Shown here piece after piece: positions 8,753 through 18,220 of a stretch of 64,000 nucleotides of DNA. Made by a program: the position numbers and the translations under genes. The notes under the pieces were generated by a model that was not told the DNA's origin, did no database searches, and worked only from the letters and a program-made list of their open reading frames with translations. Position 1 is the first letter of the stretch, and every line of letters starts with the position of its first letter. The DNA is from JBDRHL01 sp043816955 (GTDB taxonomy: Bacteria; Planctomycetota; Phycisphaerae; Sedimentisphaerales; CAYZTY01): contig JBDRHL010000190.1 in NCBI GenBank assembly GCA_043816955.1, positions 10,245 through 74,244 on the forward strand, read 5' to 3'.

Positions 8753-8932
8753 ATGTGCTGCCGGAAGGGACGGTTGGAGGATGTACTGGCATTGCTTGAT
8801 CGTCTGAAGCGAAGTTTAGGGAGGGATAACGCTTACATAATCGCTCCTTCGCAGCAGTTGGATAGGGACATTTCGCTTGAGAATATCGTGGCGATGTACG
8901 AATATGCGGGCGGGGACAAGGAAAAGAGGTAA
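8753..8932 (+). pseudogene. C-terminal remnant of a uroporphyrinogen decarboxylase-family gene
   Basis: This short open frame encodes 59 residues. Its last 35, including AYIIAPSQQLDRDISLENI and VAMYEY, resemble the extreme C-terminus of URO-D/methyltransferase-fold proteins (consensus like YIxAPSHxIxxDxPxENxxAxxEA). The rest of the roughly 340-residue domain is missing, and the upstream sequence is AT-rich and non-coding. It is best read as the stump left by a deletion or insertion. The assignment rests on this motif alone. Confidence 0.55.
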
Positions 8933-9083
8933 TAAGTGAGGCAGAAATGCCATAGGAGCGCCTGAATGCAGAAAACGGATGTTTTGTTTGGCTCGGCAGG
9001 ATTAAGTTGAATATTGGCGGATTTGGTGCTAAATATAGATAGCTGGATTATGAAAACAGAGGCAAAAAGCCAGGAGAACAAAC

Positions 9084-11192
9084 ATGTGCCAATCTTATGA
9101 ATCGATAGTTGAGATTTTCGGCTTGAACGTTTTTAACGACAAGGTGATGCGAGAGCGTTTGCCGCGGGATGTTTACAAGGAGTTCAAGCAGAGCCTGGCG
9201 GGTTATGGGCCGTTGAGTCCGGGTGTGGCTGATATGCTTGCCAACGCGATGAAGGACTGGGCAATTGAGAAGGGTTCTACGCATTTCAGTCACTGGTTTC
9301 AGCCGATGACGGGCCTGACGGCTGAAAAGCACGATTCGTTCATATCGCCGACATCTGAGGGCAGTACGATCATGGAGTTCAGCGGCAGGGAGCTGATCCG
9401 CGGCGAGCCTGACGCGTCTTCTTTTCCTTCGGGCGGTTTGCGAGCGACGTTCGAGGCGCGAGGATACACAGCATGGGACTGCACCTCACCGGTGTTTATC
9501 AAGAAAGACGGCGACAACATTACCCTGTATATCCCCAGCGCTTTCTGTTCGTACACGGGGATGGCGCTTGACAAGAAGACGCCTTTGCTTCGTTCGATGG
9601 ATGCGCTCAGCAGGCAGGCGATTCGAGTTCTGAGGATATTTGGAAACAGGATGTCACAACGGGTGATAGCAACGCTGGGGCCGGAGCAGGAGTATTTTCT
9701 TATTGACAGGAGTTTTTATGAGAAGCGGCTGGACCTTGTGCTGACAGGCCGTACGCTTTTTGGTGCTGCTCCCCCGAGAGGCCAGGAGATGAACGACCAT
9801 TATTTCGGGACGCTTCATGAGCGGATCGCGTCTTTTATGCATGAGGTTAACACGGAGCTTTGGCGGCTGGGTGTTTCCGCGAAGACGCAGCATAATGAGG
9901 TTTCGCCGGCACAGTATGAACTGGCGCCGATATTTACGACGGTTAACGTGGCAACGGACCATAACCAGCTGACGATGGAGACGCTGCAGAAAGTTGCGAC
10001 CCGTCACAACTTTGTATGTCTTTTGAATGAGAAGCCGTTTGCAGGCGTAAACGGTTCAGGTAAACACAGCAACTGGAGTATCATGACGGATGACGGGATA
10101 AATCTTCTCGATCCGGGAAATACACCGCATGACAATATGGTATTTCTGGTGATGCTGTGCGCAGTTATTCGGGGAGTTGACGAATACGCGAAGCTTTTGC
10201 GTGCGAGTGTGGCGACGGCAGGCAATGATCATCGCCTGGGGTCGCATGAGGCGCCTCCCGCAATAATTTCGATCTTTCTCGGTGAACAGTTGACGGACAT
10301 ATTCGAGCAGCTTGCAGCCGGCGAAGCGAAGTCTTCGAAGCAAGGCGGCGAACTGAAACTTGGTATATCGACGCTGGCGCCTTTGCCAAAAGATTTTACG
10401 GATCGGAACCGGACTTCGCCTTTTGCATTTACAGGCAACAAGTTTGAATTCCGTATGGTCGGATCGAGTCAGTCGACGGCTGGTTCGAGTTTTGTGCTTA
10501 ACACGATAGTTGCGGAGATTCTCCGGGAAATTGCCGATGAACTTGAAGGGGCTGACGATGTACGAGCTGCGGCGCAGAAGATTCTTGGGAGAATTGCCAG
10601 GGAGCACAACAGAGTGGTGTTCAACGGTGATAACTACACCCAAGAGTGGGCAGCAGAAGCGAAGAAGCGAGGGCTGCCTAACATTCGCTCGACGGTTGAG
10701 AGCCTCAAGACAATAATGGATGACGAGAATGTCGAGTTGTTTGAGAGACACGGTGTATTGAGCAAAGCGGAACTGGCGGCCAGAACAGAGATTCTGATAG
10801 AGGCTTATAATATGACGGTCAACATTGAGGCATTGACGATGCTGATGATCGCGAAGCGTCAGATTCTGCCTGCGGTGAGCAAATATGCCGGCGAGGTCGG
10901 AAGCGCAGCGGCAGCAGTTAAGAGCGCAGGCGGCGCTGCTGAGACTCAACTGAAGATGCTCAATAAGGTATGCGGGTTAATGAAATCGCTTGAGAGATCG
11001 ATCGAGGAGCTTGAAAAAATCAGAGAAAAAACGGTTAAAATTGATGATCTGACTATTCGTGCAGAAAGCTGTCGTGATGAGGTCATACCCGCGATGCAGT
11101 CGCTGCGGAGATATGCTGACGAGCTGGAGGGGATCGTAGATGCGGAGCTCTGGCCTCTGCCCTGCTATGCGGAGATGCTGTTTATGAAGTGA
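9084..11192 (+). CDS. glnN: Glutamine synthetase type III (GSIII)
   Basis: This enzyme makes glutamine from glutamate, ammonia and ATP. At 702 residues it has the length of the GSIII class, well above GSI (about 470). The N-terminal region (SIVEIFGLNVFND) and the catalytic motifs GPEQEYFLID, KTQHNEVSPAQYELAP, GSGKHSNWS and NDHRLGSHEAPPAI are typical of GSIII. A C-terminal helical region of about 130 residues follows, also a GSIII feature. GGAG lies about 9 bases before the ATG. The gene stands alone, flanked by a scar-like gap upstream and a terminator downstream. Confidence 0.96.
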   Translation: MCQSYESIVEIFGLNVFNDKVMRERLPRDVYKEFKQSLAGYGPLSPGVADMLANAMKDWAIEKGSTHFSHWFQPMTGLTAEKHDSFISPTSEGSTIMEFSGRELIRGEPDASSFPSGGLRATFEARGYTAWDCTSPVFIKKDGDNITLYIPSAFCSYTGMALDKKTPLLRSMDALSRQAIRVLRIFGNRMSQRVIATLGPEQEYFLIDRSFYEKRLDLVLTGRTLFGAAPPRGQEMNDHYFGTLHERIASFMHEVNTELWRLGVSAKTQHNEVSPAQYELAPIFTTVNVATDHNQLTMETLQKVATRHNFVCLLNEKPFAGVNGSGKHSNWSIMTDDGINLLDPGNTPHDNMVFLVMLCAVIRGVDEYAKLLRASVATAGNDHRLGSHEAPPAIISIFLGEQLTDIFEQLAAGEAKSSKQGGELKLGISTLAPLPKDFTDRNRTSPFAFTGNKFEFRMVGSSQSTAGSSFVLNTIVAEILREIADELEGADDVRAAAQKILGRIAREHNRVVFNGDNYTQEWAAEAKKRGLPNIRSTVESLKTIMDDENVELFERHGVLSKAELAARTEILIEAYNMTVNIEALTMLMIAKRQILPAVSKYAGEVGSAAAAVKSAGGAAETQLKMLNKVCGLMKSLERSIEELEKIREKTVKIDDLTIRAESCRDEVIPAMQSLRRYADELEGIVDAELWPLPCYAEMLFMK

Positions 11193-11221
11193 TCCGGCAG
11201 GAATATATGAAGGTCTTGAAA

Positions 11222-11259
11222 GCAGGCTTGGCGCCGTCGGGTGCAGAGCCTGTTTTTTT
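11222..11259 (+). terminator. Rho-independent terminator of glnN
   Basis: CAGGCT pairs with AGCCTG across an 18-base loop that can pair further, followed by seven T. It lies 30 bases after the glnN stop and just before the convergent ruvX stop, so it separates the two transcription units. Confidence 0.8.
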
Positions 11260-11265
11260 AATACA

Positions 11266-11676
11266 TTATTGTTTTTTCCCGGAGTCCAGAAAGTCCTGGA
11301 GTATGGCGGCGGCAGCCAGGGCGTCGAGCCGTTTTTTCATTTTCTTTCTGGTCAGATCAGCATCAAGTAATTTCCGTTCGGCATCATAGGAGCTTAGTCT
11401 TTCGTCGTGGAGATATACAGGCAGGTCGATTTGCTCTTTTAACTGCTCTGCGAATCTGCGGGCTTTTGCGGCCTGCGGCCCTTCGGTGCCGTCCATGTTA
11501 ATGGCCAATCCGACGACAACCGCCTGGATATTTTCTGCGCGGATGACAGCGAATATTTTGCCCATAATATCCGGCTTGTTTTCCAGCACGGCAAGGGGAG
11601 AGACAAAGGTTTCGCCGGGATCGCAGACTGCAAGGCCGGTGCGTTTCTGTCCCAGATCGATTGAAAGGATGCGCAT
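11266..11676 (-). CDS. ruvX: Putative pre-16S rRNA nuclease / Holliday junction resolvase-like RuvX (YqgF)
   Basis: This 136-residue RNase H-fold protein starts MRILSIDLGQKRTGLAV, with the catalytic Asp in DLG. It also carries VVVGLAINMDGTEGPQA, LHDERLSSYDAE and DALAAAAILQDFLDS, the conserved blocks of YqgF. The family trims the 5' end of 16S rRNA and may also act on DNA junctions. It is the last gene of the long minus-strand run, 12 bases after manC. Confidence 0.92.
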   Translation of the reverse strand: MRILSIDLGQKRTGLAVCDPGETFVSPLAVLENKPDIMGKIFAVIRAENIQAVVVGLAINMDGTEGPQAAKARRFAEQLKEQIDLPVYLHDERLSSYDAERKLLDADLTRKKMKKRLDALAAAAILQDFLDSGKKQ

Positions 11677-11688
11677 ATTTTTCCCGTG

Positions 11689-12774
11689 CTAGAGAAATTT
11701 TTCGCCGCTGTTTTGTTTTATCTGTTCAAGCAGTTGCTTGAGTTTTTCTGTCTGATCAACAGGGCAGACAAGTGTGGCGTCACTGCTGTGAGCAACAATC
11801 ATATTCTGTAGGCTGATGCAGGCAATAAGATGCCCCTGGTCTTCGGTAACGATAACATTGCCGGTTGAGTCGAGCATTTCACTGGAGCCGACGATGACGT
11901 TGTTGTTTTTGTCGGCGGCGATCAGATCAGCGAGTGCCACAAACGAGCCTATATCGAGCCATCGACAGTTGAGTTTTATGGCGTGGACGTGTTTTGCTTT
12001 TTCCATGACAGCAAAATCAATGCTTATTTTGGGTATTTTGGGGAACCATTCGTTTAGAAGCTGATTCTGCTGCGGAGTTTCCCATGCGGCCTGGATTTTT
12101 GTCAGTGGTTCTTTGCTTCCTGGAAGATAGTTGAACAGATTGTCAAGTATGTTCCGGGCCTTCCAGACAAATATACCGGAATTCCAGCAGTATTTATCCG
12201 TCCGGAGATATTGCTGAGCGGTTTGGCTATCCGGTTTTTCCCTGAAATTGCTCACGGTGTAAATTCTGTTTTCGCATTGGTCGAAACTCTGCGGTTCCGC
12301 CAGTTGAAGGTATCCAAGCTGGGTGCTTGGGAAGGCAGGTTTAATACCGAATGTTATCAAGGCCTGGGGGTTTTTGTTTATGAATGTGATTGCGTCTTTT
12401 ATGGCCTGTTGGAGAGTTTCGGCAGGTTCAATGACATGGTCTGCGCTAAGAACGACCATGACGGCGTGTGGGTCGTACTTTGCAAGTACTGCGGCGGCCA
12501 GGCCTATGGCTGCTGCAGTATCTCTCACCGCCGGCTCGGCAATGACATTGCCGGGGGGAAGTTCGGGCAGATCTTCGCGGATGAGATCGACATAGCCTGC
12601 ATTTGTGAGGATGATAATATTTCTGTTGTCAAAGACGGGGGCAAGCCGCTGATAACATTTTCGCAGGAGGGTCTGTCCTTCGAGCAGTTTGAGGACCTGT
12701 TTTGGGCGATCCTGTCTGCTCAGCGGCCAAAGCCTTTTTCCGGTTCCTCCCGCCATAATGACCGCATAGTCCAT
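11689..12774 (-). CDS. manC: Mannose-1-phosphate guanylyltransferase
   Basis: This enzyme makes GDP-mannose from GTP and mannose 1-phosphate. The 361 residues begin MDYAVIMAGGTGKRLWPLS, the nucleotide-binding signature, with RDRPKQ-type sequence (RQDRPKQVLKL) next. The family blocks VLSADHVI, FREKPD, WNSGIFVWKA and the late substrate region IDFAVMEKAKHVHAI are present. There is no fused phosphomannose isomerase domain. It lies 26 bases after pgi, which makes sense because fructose 6-phosphate feeds mannose activation. Confidence 0.94.
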   Translation of the reverse strand: MDYAVIMAGGTGKRLWPLSRQDRPKQVLKLLEGQTLLRKCYQRLAPVFDNRNIIILTNAGYVDLIREDLPELPPGNVIAEPAVRDTAAAIGLAAAVLAKYDPHAVMVVLSADHVIEPAETLQQAIKDAITFINKNPQALITFGIKPAFPSTQLGYLQLAEPQSFDQCENRIYTVSNFREKPDSQTAQQYLRTDKYCWNSGIFVWKARNILDNLFNYLPGSKEPLTKIQAAWETPQQNQLLNEWFPKIPKISIDFAVMEKAKHVHAIKLNCRWLDIGSFVALADLIAADKNNNVIVGSSEMLDSTGNVIVTEDQGHLIACISLQNMIVAHSSDATLVCPVDQTEKLKQLLEQIKQNSGEKFL

Positions 12775-12800
12775 AATCCTGTCCTCTCAAATGATTTCTT

Positions 12801-14210
12801 TCAGATCAGAAAATTCTCGTCGATATTTTTCACGGGTTGGATCTTTGCGGCGAGATCCTCATAGCCCGGGCGATTCATCAGTGCGAAAGCGGCCTCTTTT
12901 CCCAGTTCGACCGCGGGCTGGTCATAGGTGTTGATATTGAATAACAAGCCTGCGATTGAAGTGGTTGTTTCGAATAGATATATGAATTGGCCGACCGCAT
13001 GGGCATTGATGGTGTCAAAATTAACGGTCAGACACGGGCGATGATCTTGCAGAAGCGCATATTCAGTGGCGATTTTCTCATTGTTCAGTAACGAGGACAT
13101 TTTTGCGCCGGCGAGATAGTCAAGTTCCGGTGCACAGGCAGGAGCAGCACCTATTTCGAGATCGCGATCGAAGTTATTTACCTGGAGGAATGTGAAGAGT
13201 TTGTCATTGGGGCCGTGTCGGTACAACTGGACCTGGCTGTGCTGGTCGGTGGTTCCCAGGGCTTTGACGGGTGTAGGGCCTACATTGACCCTGGAGCCTG
13301 CAAGATCATCGGCTTTACCGAGGCTTTCAGCCCAGAGCTGCCTGTGCCAGTCGGCGAAATCCTTAAGGGCATAGGCGTAGGGCATCATAACAGAGATTTT
13401 TTTGCCGCGATTGTAATAGTGCCAGTTGATCGCGGCGTTGATGGCAGCAGGGTTTTTGTAGAAATCCTGCCGGCTCACGCGGCGGTCCATATCACGGGCA
13501 CCGGCGAGCAGGTCGTCGATATCAATTCCACAAACGGCGGCGCTTAGAAGGCCGACAGGGCTGAGGACGCTGAATCTTCCCCCGACTCCGGCGGGAACAG
13601 GCAGGGTCTGAAAGCCGGCTTCTTTGGCGATCTTGCGCAAGGTGCCGTCTTTGGGATCAGTAGTAGCAATAATGCGGTCTTTGAGGGCATTGGTACCGAG
13701 TGTCTGTTCGATGAGTTTTTTGATGACAAGGAATTGAGCGGCTGTCTCGGCTGTTTGGCCTGACTTACTTATGACGTTAAAAATGGTGGTTTCGAGCTTG
13801 TCGCTGATATAGTCGATAAACGCAGCCAGTTGGGTGGGGTCGATGTTATCGAAAACGAACAATCGCGGCCCCTTTCGCTGCGTGGAGTCCATGTTGTACA
13901 TATATGAATTCAGGGCAGTTTGTAAAGCGATGTTGCCCAGTGCCGAACCTCCGATTCCAAGGACGACGAAGTTTTCGCAGCGGTTTTTAATGTCATCTGC
14001 AAACTTTTTTACAAGTTCGGGATTCTCGGAATCGCAGGGCAGATCTCGATACGGCGTCCGGCCTGCCTGCCGCTGTTTGTTCAGCTCTGCAATTAACGGC
14101 GTGGTTTTTTCAGCCAGGCTTCGAAACTGTTCGGTAGCTATGCCGTGCTCTGTGCCGATTATCTCAGCGGTAACATTTTTGTAATACAAGGTCAGTTTTG
14201 AACCGCTCAT
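12801..14210 (-). CDS. pgi: Glucose-6-phosphate isomerase
   Basis: The enzyme interconverts glucose 6-phosphate and fructose 6-phosphate. The 469 residues contain VLGIGGSALGN, FDNIDPTQLAAF, FNVISKSGQTAETAAQF (the sugar-phosphate SIS site), GVGGRFSVLSPVGLL, GTTDQHSQVQLY and the late VELGKE region. The length fits the shorter Bacillus-like form. The ATG at 14210 was preferred because GAGGAACC precedes it at good spacing; a start nine codons upstream would overlap the helicase stop. It is followed by manC. Confidence 0.95.
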   Translation of the reverse strand: MSGSKLTLYYKNVTAEIIGTEHGIATEQFRSLAEKTTPLIAELNKQRQAGRTPYRDLPCDSENPELVKKFADDIKNRCENFVVLGIGGSALGNIALQTALNSYMYNMDSTQRKGPRLFVFDNIDPTQLAAFIDYISDKLETTIFNVISKSGQTAETAAQFLVIKKLIEQTLGTNALKDRIIATTDPKDGTLRKIAKEAGFQTLPVPAGVGGRFSVLSPVGLLSAAVCGIDIDDLLAGARDMDRRVSRQDFYKNPAAINAAINWHYYNRGKKISVMMPYAYALKDFADWHRQLWAESLGKADDLAGSRVNVGPTPVKALGTTDQHSQVQLYRHGPNDKLFTFLQVNNFDRDLEIGAAPACAPELDYLAGAKMSSLLNNEKIATEYALLQDHRPCLTVNFDTINAHAVGQFIYLFETTTSIAGLLFNINTYDQPAVELGKEAAFALMNRPGYEDLAAKIQPVKNIDENFLI

Positions 14211-14229
14211 TTTCCGGTTCCTCTGCATT

Positions 14230-16404
14230 TTAGTCATCTGTTGTTATTTTAGCCAGTCCGGCGTATTTTAACATCAATGTTTTTGTTTTACCCGAATTAA
14301 ATCTTACGGTTACCGTGCTGTTTTCTCCCATATCAGTAAAGGACCGTACAGTTCCGACTCCGAAGCAGTTGTGCAGAACAACGTCATATTTTTTGAATGG
14401 CGAGTCATTCACCGAGACAGGAATCTGTGATGAGCTTGTATCATATTCATAATGATGCTCGTGATTTTGTATCTGGCTGTCAAGATCATAACCCAGCTCA
14501 TAGAGAAACTGGGAAGGTATGGTTCTTGTCAGAGCGCCCCTCATGGTTCGATACTGACAGTAGCTTATGTAGAGGTTTTTCCTGGCTCTTGTTATGCCGA
14601 CGAAAAACAGTCTTCGTTCCTCTTCCAGCTCATCATTATTACCAGAGCTTCTTTGGTGAGGCAGCAGCCCTTCTTCAAGGCCTATGATGAAGACATTGTC
14701 AAATTCAAGCCCTTTTGCAGCATGAAGAGTCATCAATGCGACCGCATCTGACTGCGGATCATAGGCGTCCGAATCGCTGTAGAGGGCGATCTGCTGGAGA
14801 TAGTCGAGAAGTGAGGGGTTTTCGGTGCTGCTATCGTAGAGGGTAGCGCCGTTTATAAGCTCGTTTACGTTTTCCAGGGCAGATTCCTGCCCGGAATCTT
14901 CGGCGATAAAGGCGCTATGGAGACCCGATTCAGTGAAGATTTTTTCGATAAGGGGGGCGACCTTGCCGGTTGAGTCCTGTTTGAAATGCTCCATCATATG
15001 AACAAAGGCGGCAACTTTTGATTGAACGGCAGATGAAAGAGATTCGATCTGCCGGGCTTTTGATAAGGCCTGGTACAGTGTGAGATGATCGGCATGGGCA
15101 AAGGCAGAAAGCCTTTCAAGGGTTCTTTTTCCTATGCCTCGCGCCGGGGAATTGATGATCCTGATTAACGAAATGGTATCGGCGGGATTGGCTATCACCT
15201 TTAGATACGCGATGCAGTCACGAATCTCTTTTCTGTTGTAGAACTCTATACCTCTTACTATTCGATACGGAATCCGTGAGCGGATAAGAACTTCTTCAAG
15301 CCCCCTGCTCATTGAGTTGACCCGGTAGAAGACAGCGATCTGATTGGCGGGGCTTGCGGAGCCGATCAGTTTTTTTATCCGCTCGGCAACAGAGATAACT
15401 TCCTGCTGTTCGTCGGTGAAGCCTTCGACGGCGATCTGTGCGTCGGCGGGTTTTGTGGGTATGAGTATTTTCGCTTTTCGCTTTCTGTTATTTGCAATAA
15501 GCTTATCAGCGAGGGTGAGGATATTGGCGGCAGAGCGGAAATTCTCCTCCAGCTTGACGACTGTAGCGTTCGGCCAGTCTTTTTCGAAGATAAGGATGTT
15601 TGCTATGTCAGCTCCCCGCCAGCGATAGATCGATTGATCGGGGTCGCCGGTTACGCAGATATTTCCATGCTCCAGGGCGATTCCTTTTGCGATCTGGTAC
15701 TGGGCATGATTTGTGTCCTGATATTCGTCGATCAGAAGAAACCTGTATCGGCTGCCAAGCTCTGATCGGACGTCCGGGTAATCTCTCATCAGCCAGGCGG
15801 TTTTGCAGAGCAGATCATCGAAGTCCAGGGCATTATTCTCAGCCAGGACCTGCTGATACTGTTTGTAGACCCTGCTGAGCATTTTAGTGAAGTAGTCATC
15901 GGCTCGCTCGGCTACAGAGTCGACGTCTTCCAGATCGTTTTTAAGCAGTGATATTGCAGCCAGCATTTTAGCTGGTGTGAAGGAGGCCGAGTCCATATCG
16001 CATCTTTTTATCGCCTCTTTGGCGCATCGAAGCTGGTCGCTTTCATCGTAGATGGAAAAACTGCTATTCAAGCCTGCGTATTGGCCGTAAGTGCGAAGAA
16101 TCCTGACGCAGAGTGAGTGAAAAGTGCTTATGTGTGTGCCGTGGGCAGTGCCTATATCCATGACTCTGCGGCGCATCTCGTCAGCAGCGCGGTTGGTGAA
16201 GGTAATGGCGCAAATATTACAGGGGGAAACACCGGCATATATAAGCGCCGCGATCCTGTTTGTAATTACGCGTGTTTTCCCGCTTCCCGGCCCGGCAAGG
16301 ACGAGAAGAGGGCCTTGGATGTGGCAAACAGCTTTTCTCTGTGAAGGCGTGAGTTTATCGATTATCTGTAATGGCAGTGAAGAGTGACTCATTAATTGAT
16401 CCAT
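14230..16404 (-). CDS. uvrD: UvrD/PcrA-type superfamily 1 DNA helicase
   Basis: This 724-residue 3'-5' helicase acts in DNA repair and replication-fork maintenance. Motifs in order are LNPSQ-like TPSQRKAV, Walker A VLAGPGSGKTRVI, FTNRAADEMRRR, Walker B/II LIDEYQDTNHAQ, motif III GDPDQSIYRWRGA, motif IV ENFRS, motif V LMTLHAAKGLEF and motif VI VGITRARKNLYI. The C-terminus ends in a PcrA-like Tudor-type segment (YDVVLHNCFGVGTVRSF). It sits between the anchored helical protein and pgi with gaps of about 15-19 bases. Confidence 0.95.
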   Translation of the reverse strand: MDQLMSHSSLPLQIIDKLTPSQRKAVCHIQGPLLVLAGPGSGKTRVITNRIAALIYAGVSPCNICAITFTNRAADEMRRRVMDIGTAHGTHISTFHSLCVRILRTYGQYAGLNSSFSIYDESDQLRCAKEAIKRCDMDSASFTPAKMLAAISLLKNDLEDVDSVAERADDYFTKMLSRVYKQYQQVLAENNALDFDDLLCKTAWLMRDYPDVRSELGSRYRFLLIDEYQDTNHAQYQIAKGIALEHGNICVTGDPDQSIYRWRGADIANILIFEKDWPNATVVKLEENFRSAANILTLADKLIANNRKRKAKILIPTKPADAQIAVEGFTDEQQEVISVAERIKKLIGSASPANQIAVFYRVNSMSRGLEEVLIRSRIPYRIVRGIEFYNRKEIRDCIAYLKVIANPADTISLIRIINSPARGIGKRTLERLSAFAHADHLTLYQALSKARQIESLSSAVQSKVAAFVHMMEHFKQDSTGKVAPLIEKIFTESGLHSAFIAEDSGQESALENVNELINGATLYDSSTENPSLLDYLQQIALYSDSDAYDPQSDAVALMTLHAAKGLEFDNVFIIGLEEGLLPHQRSSGNNDELEEERRLFFVGITRARKNLYISYCQYRTMRGALTRTIPSQFLYELGYDLDSQIQNHEHHYEYDTSSSQIPVSVNDSPFKKYDVVLHNCFGVGTVRSFTDMGENSTVTVRFNSGKTKTLMLKYAGLAKITTDD

Positions 16405-16419
16405 GCGGCAAACAAGCGG

Positions 16420-18207
16420 CTATTCCTGCTGTTGTTGTTGTTTTTCCATATCCGACTGATACAGGGCATGCAGTTCGTCGTACAATTTCGGCCGCTCAAC
16501 TCTTATTCTGTTAAGCAGGGCCTGCCGCAATTCCAATGGGTAAAGATCATCCTGAAGGAAACTGTCGAGCGCGATGTATCTGAGCAGAGAAAAGGCGGGC
16601 AGATTGACTCTGGGCACATCCTCGTCGGCCCATTCAGCCTGATAATTTTCATAGATTTCCATGGCCATGTTCTCGCGTCCGAAAGCCTCATCGTCCTGGT
16701 GAAGAGTGTAGTAGTAGTAAGCCTCAGAGAGCACAGCAAGGATGATTTCTTTGGCGTCTTTTATGTCAAGACTTTCAAGTTCGTCGATGAGTTTGTTCCT
16801 GACAAACTGCTCAAGCGGGAGGTTGACATCCTCCCTGGGATAAAGTTCGCGAAGTTCGTTATAAATTTTCTGGGCGTATTGCTTGTGATTTGCCTGGTAA
16901 AAGAGCACGACAGCATTTTTCAGCATATTGCGGTGGCCGTGCTGCAGGGCCTCGACATTGCCTTTGAGTTGTTCGTATTTCTCGATTAAATCCAGTGCGA
17001 CTTTATTATAAGACTCGAAGATCCGCAGATCGGGATGGAGAAAGACCATATTTGCAAACAGGGGAGAACTTTTTTTATCAGACTGGAAAGTCTCATCGGA
17101 CGGCGGTTCAACAGGTATGGTTTCGATGATGATTTTCCCCTGGCGGAAAAGGTTCTGCAGACTGTGTATTATAATCCTGTCCGTGTTGAGTTCCTCAATG
17201 GAGTATTCTTCTTTGGAGGCGACCTGCAGGCCCTTGACAGCCCAGTAGATAGCATGAGAGTCCGGATGTTCCCAGTTGAGAGGTAAATGTTCATTGGGGT
17301 CTTTCAGGTTAACCGGACCGTATTTTTTGTTGATTTCGATCATAAGGTTCAGGTCGAGTTTCCATGTGTTTCGCAGTTGGTAGGCATTTGCAAAAACGTC
17401 GAGCATTTCGAGTTGATCGGTCCCGCGGAAGTGGTCGATTACAGCAAAAGCTTCGTTGGAGTCAAACAGCATGGGGTTGGTTCGCAGAGTAACGTAGTTT
17501 TCAATGAAGCTGTTTTTGTCCTTAAACCTTTCATCTGCGGCACCAAGCATATCCACGATTTGTTGTACGGACGGGTTTTTGAGCAATTCCTCCAGTTTTC
17601 CGGGCGCGGCTGCCAATTTGTCGAAATACTCATTGGTCTGCGGGCCGAGCAGCGGCTTCATTGCCTGTGACATCTGGAGCTTATAGTATCTGTGGGCATC
17701 GTCGGTGATACCGCCCATTTTATGTTGAAATATCCAGGCCAGTGAACGGTATAAAATTATGGCATTGGGGTTTTTGGGTATGCCTTGATCACGGAGCAGC
17801 TCCATGCCGTTCTTTATCCACCGCCATCGCTCATACGGCTGAGAAGCAGGCATTGTTACTGAGATGTTGTAAGCCATGTTCCAGGCATGAAAGTCCCAGA
17901 CGGAGATGAATCTCGGCTGGAGCATTGTGATCCACTCGGCAAGCTGGCGGGCATCGAAGAACTGGCCCTGCTCCTTGAGATTTTCAGCTCTGAGCCAGAG
18001 TATGTCGACAACAAGCCCTCGAAAGGCGCCCATTGCAACAGTAACAAAGGCCAGTGAAGGCGGAGCATTCTCAAGAGGCTCGTTGCTTATCAGTTTCATG
18101 TCCTTTCTGGCCTGGTTGATGTAATCAAGCTGTGAAGCGGCAGCAGCAAGCAGAGCGGCTGTCAGGGCAATACATAATAAACAAATTAACGTGTCGCGGA
18201 GGCGCAT
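16420..18207 (-). CDS. Membrane-anchored helical protein of the ABC operon, unknown function
   Basis: The protein has 595 residues with one N-terminal membrane anchor (DTLICLLCIALTAALLAAAA) and a large helical domain. The stretch ILWLRAENLKEQGQFFDARQ and later helix pairs suggest tetratricopeptide-like repeats, but I cannot delimit them by eye. The C-terminus ends in a Gln tract. It starts 13 bases after the ABC permease stop, so it is probably an exporter accessory or envelope scaffold. I do not recognise the family. Confidence 0.7.
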   Translation of the reverse strand: MRLRDTLICLLCIALTAALLAAAASQLDYINQARKDMKLISNEPLENAPPSLAFVTVAMGAFRGLVVDILWLRAENLKEQGQFFDARQLAEWITMLQPRFISVWDFHAWNMAYNISVTMPASQPYERWRWIKNGMELLRDQGIPKNPNAIILYRSLAWIFQHKMGGITDDAHRYYKLQMSQAMKPLLGPQTNEYFDKLAAAPGKLEELLKNPSVQQIVDMLGAADERFKDKNSFIENYVTLRTNPMLFDSNEAFAVIDHFRGTDQLEMLDVFANAYQLRNTWKLDLNLMIEINKKYGPVNLKDPNEHLPLNWEHPDSHAIYWAVKGLQVASKEEYSIEELNTDRIIIHSLQNLFRQGKIIIETIPVEPPSDETFQSDKKSSPLFANMVFLHPDLRIFESYNKVALDLIEKYEQLKGNVEALQHGHRNMLKNAVVLFYQANHKQYAQKIYNELRELYPREDVNLPLEQFVRNKLIDELESLDIKDAKEIILAVLSEAYYYYTLHQDDEAFGRENMAMEIYENYQAEWADEDVPRVNLPAFSLLRYIALDSFLQDDLYPLELRQALLNRIRVERPKLYDELHALYQSDMEKQQQQQE

Positions 18208-18220
18208 AAGCGTTTAACTA

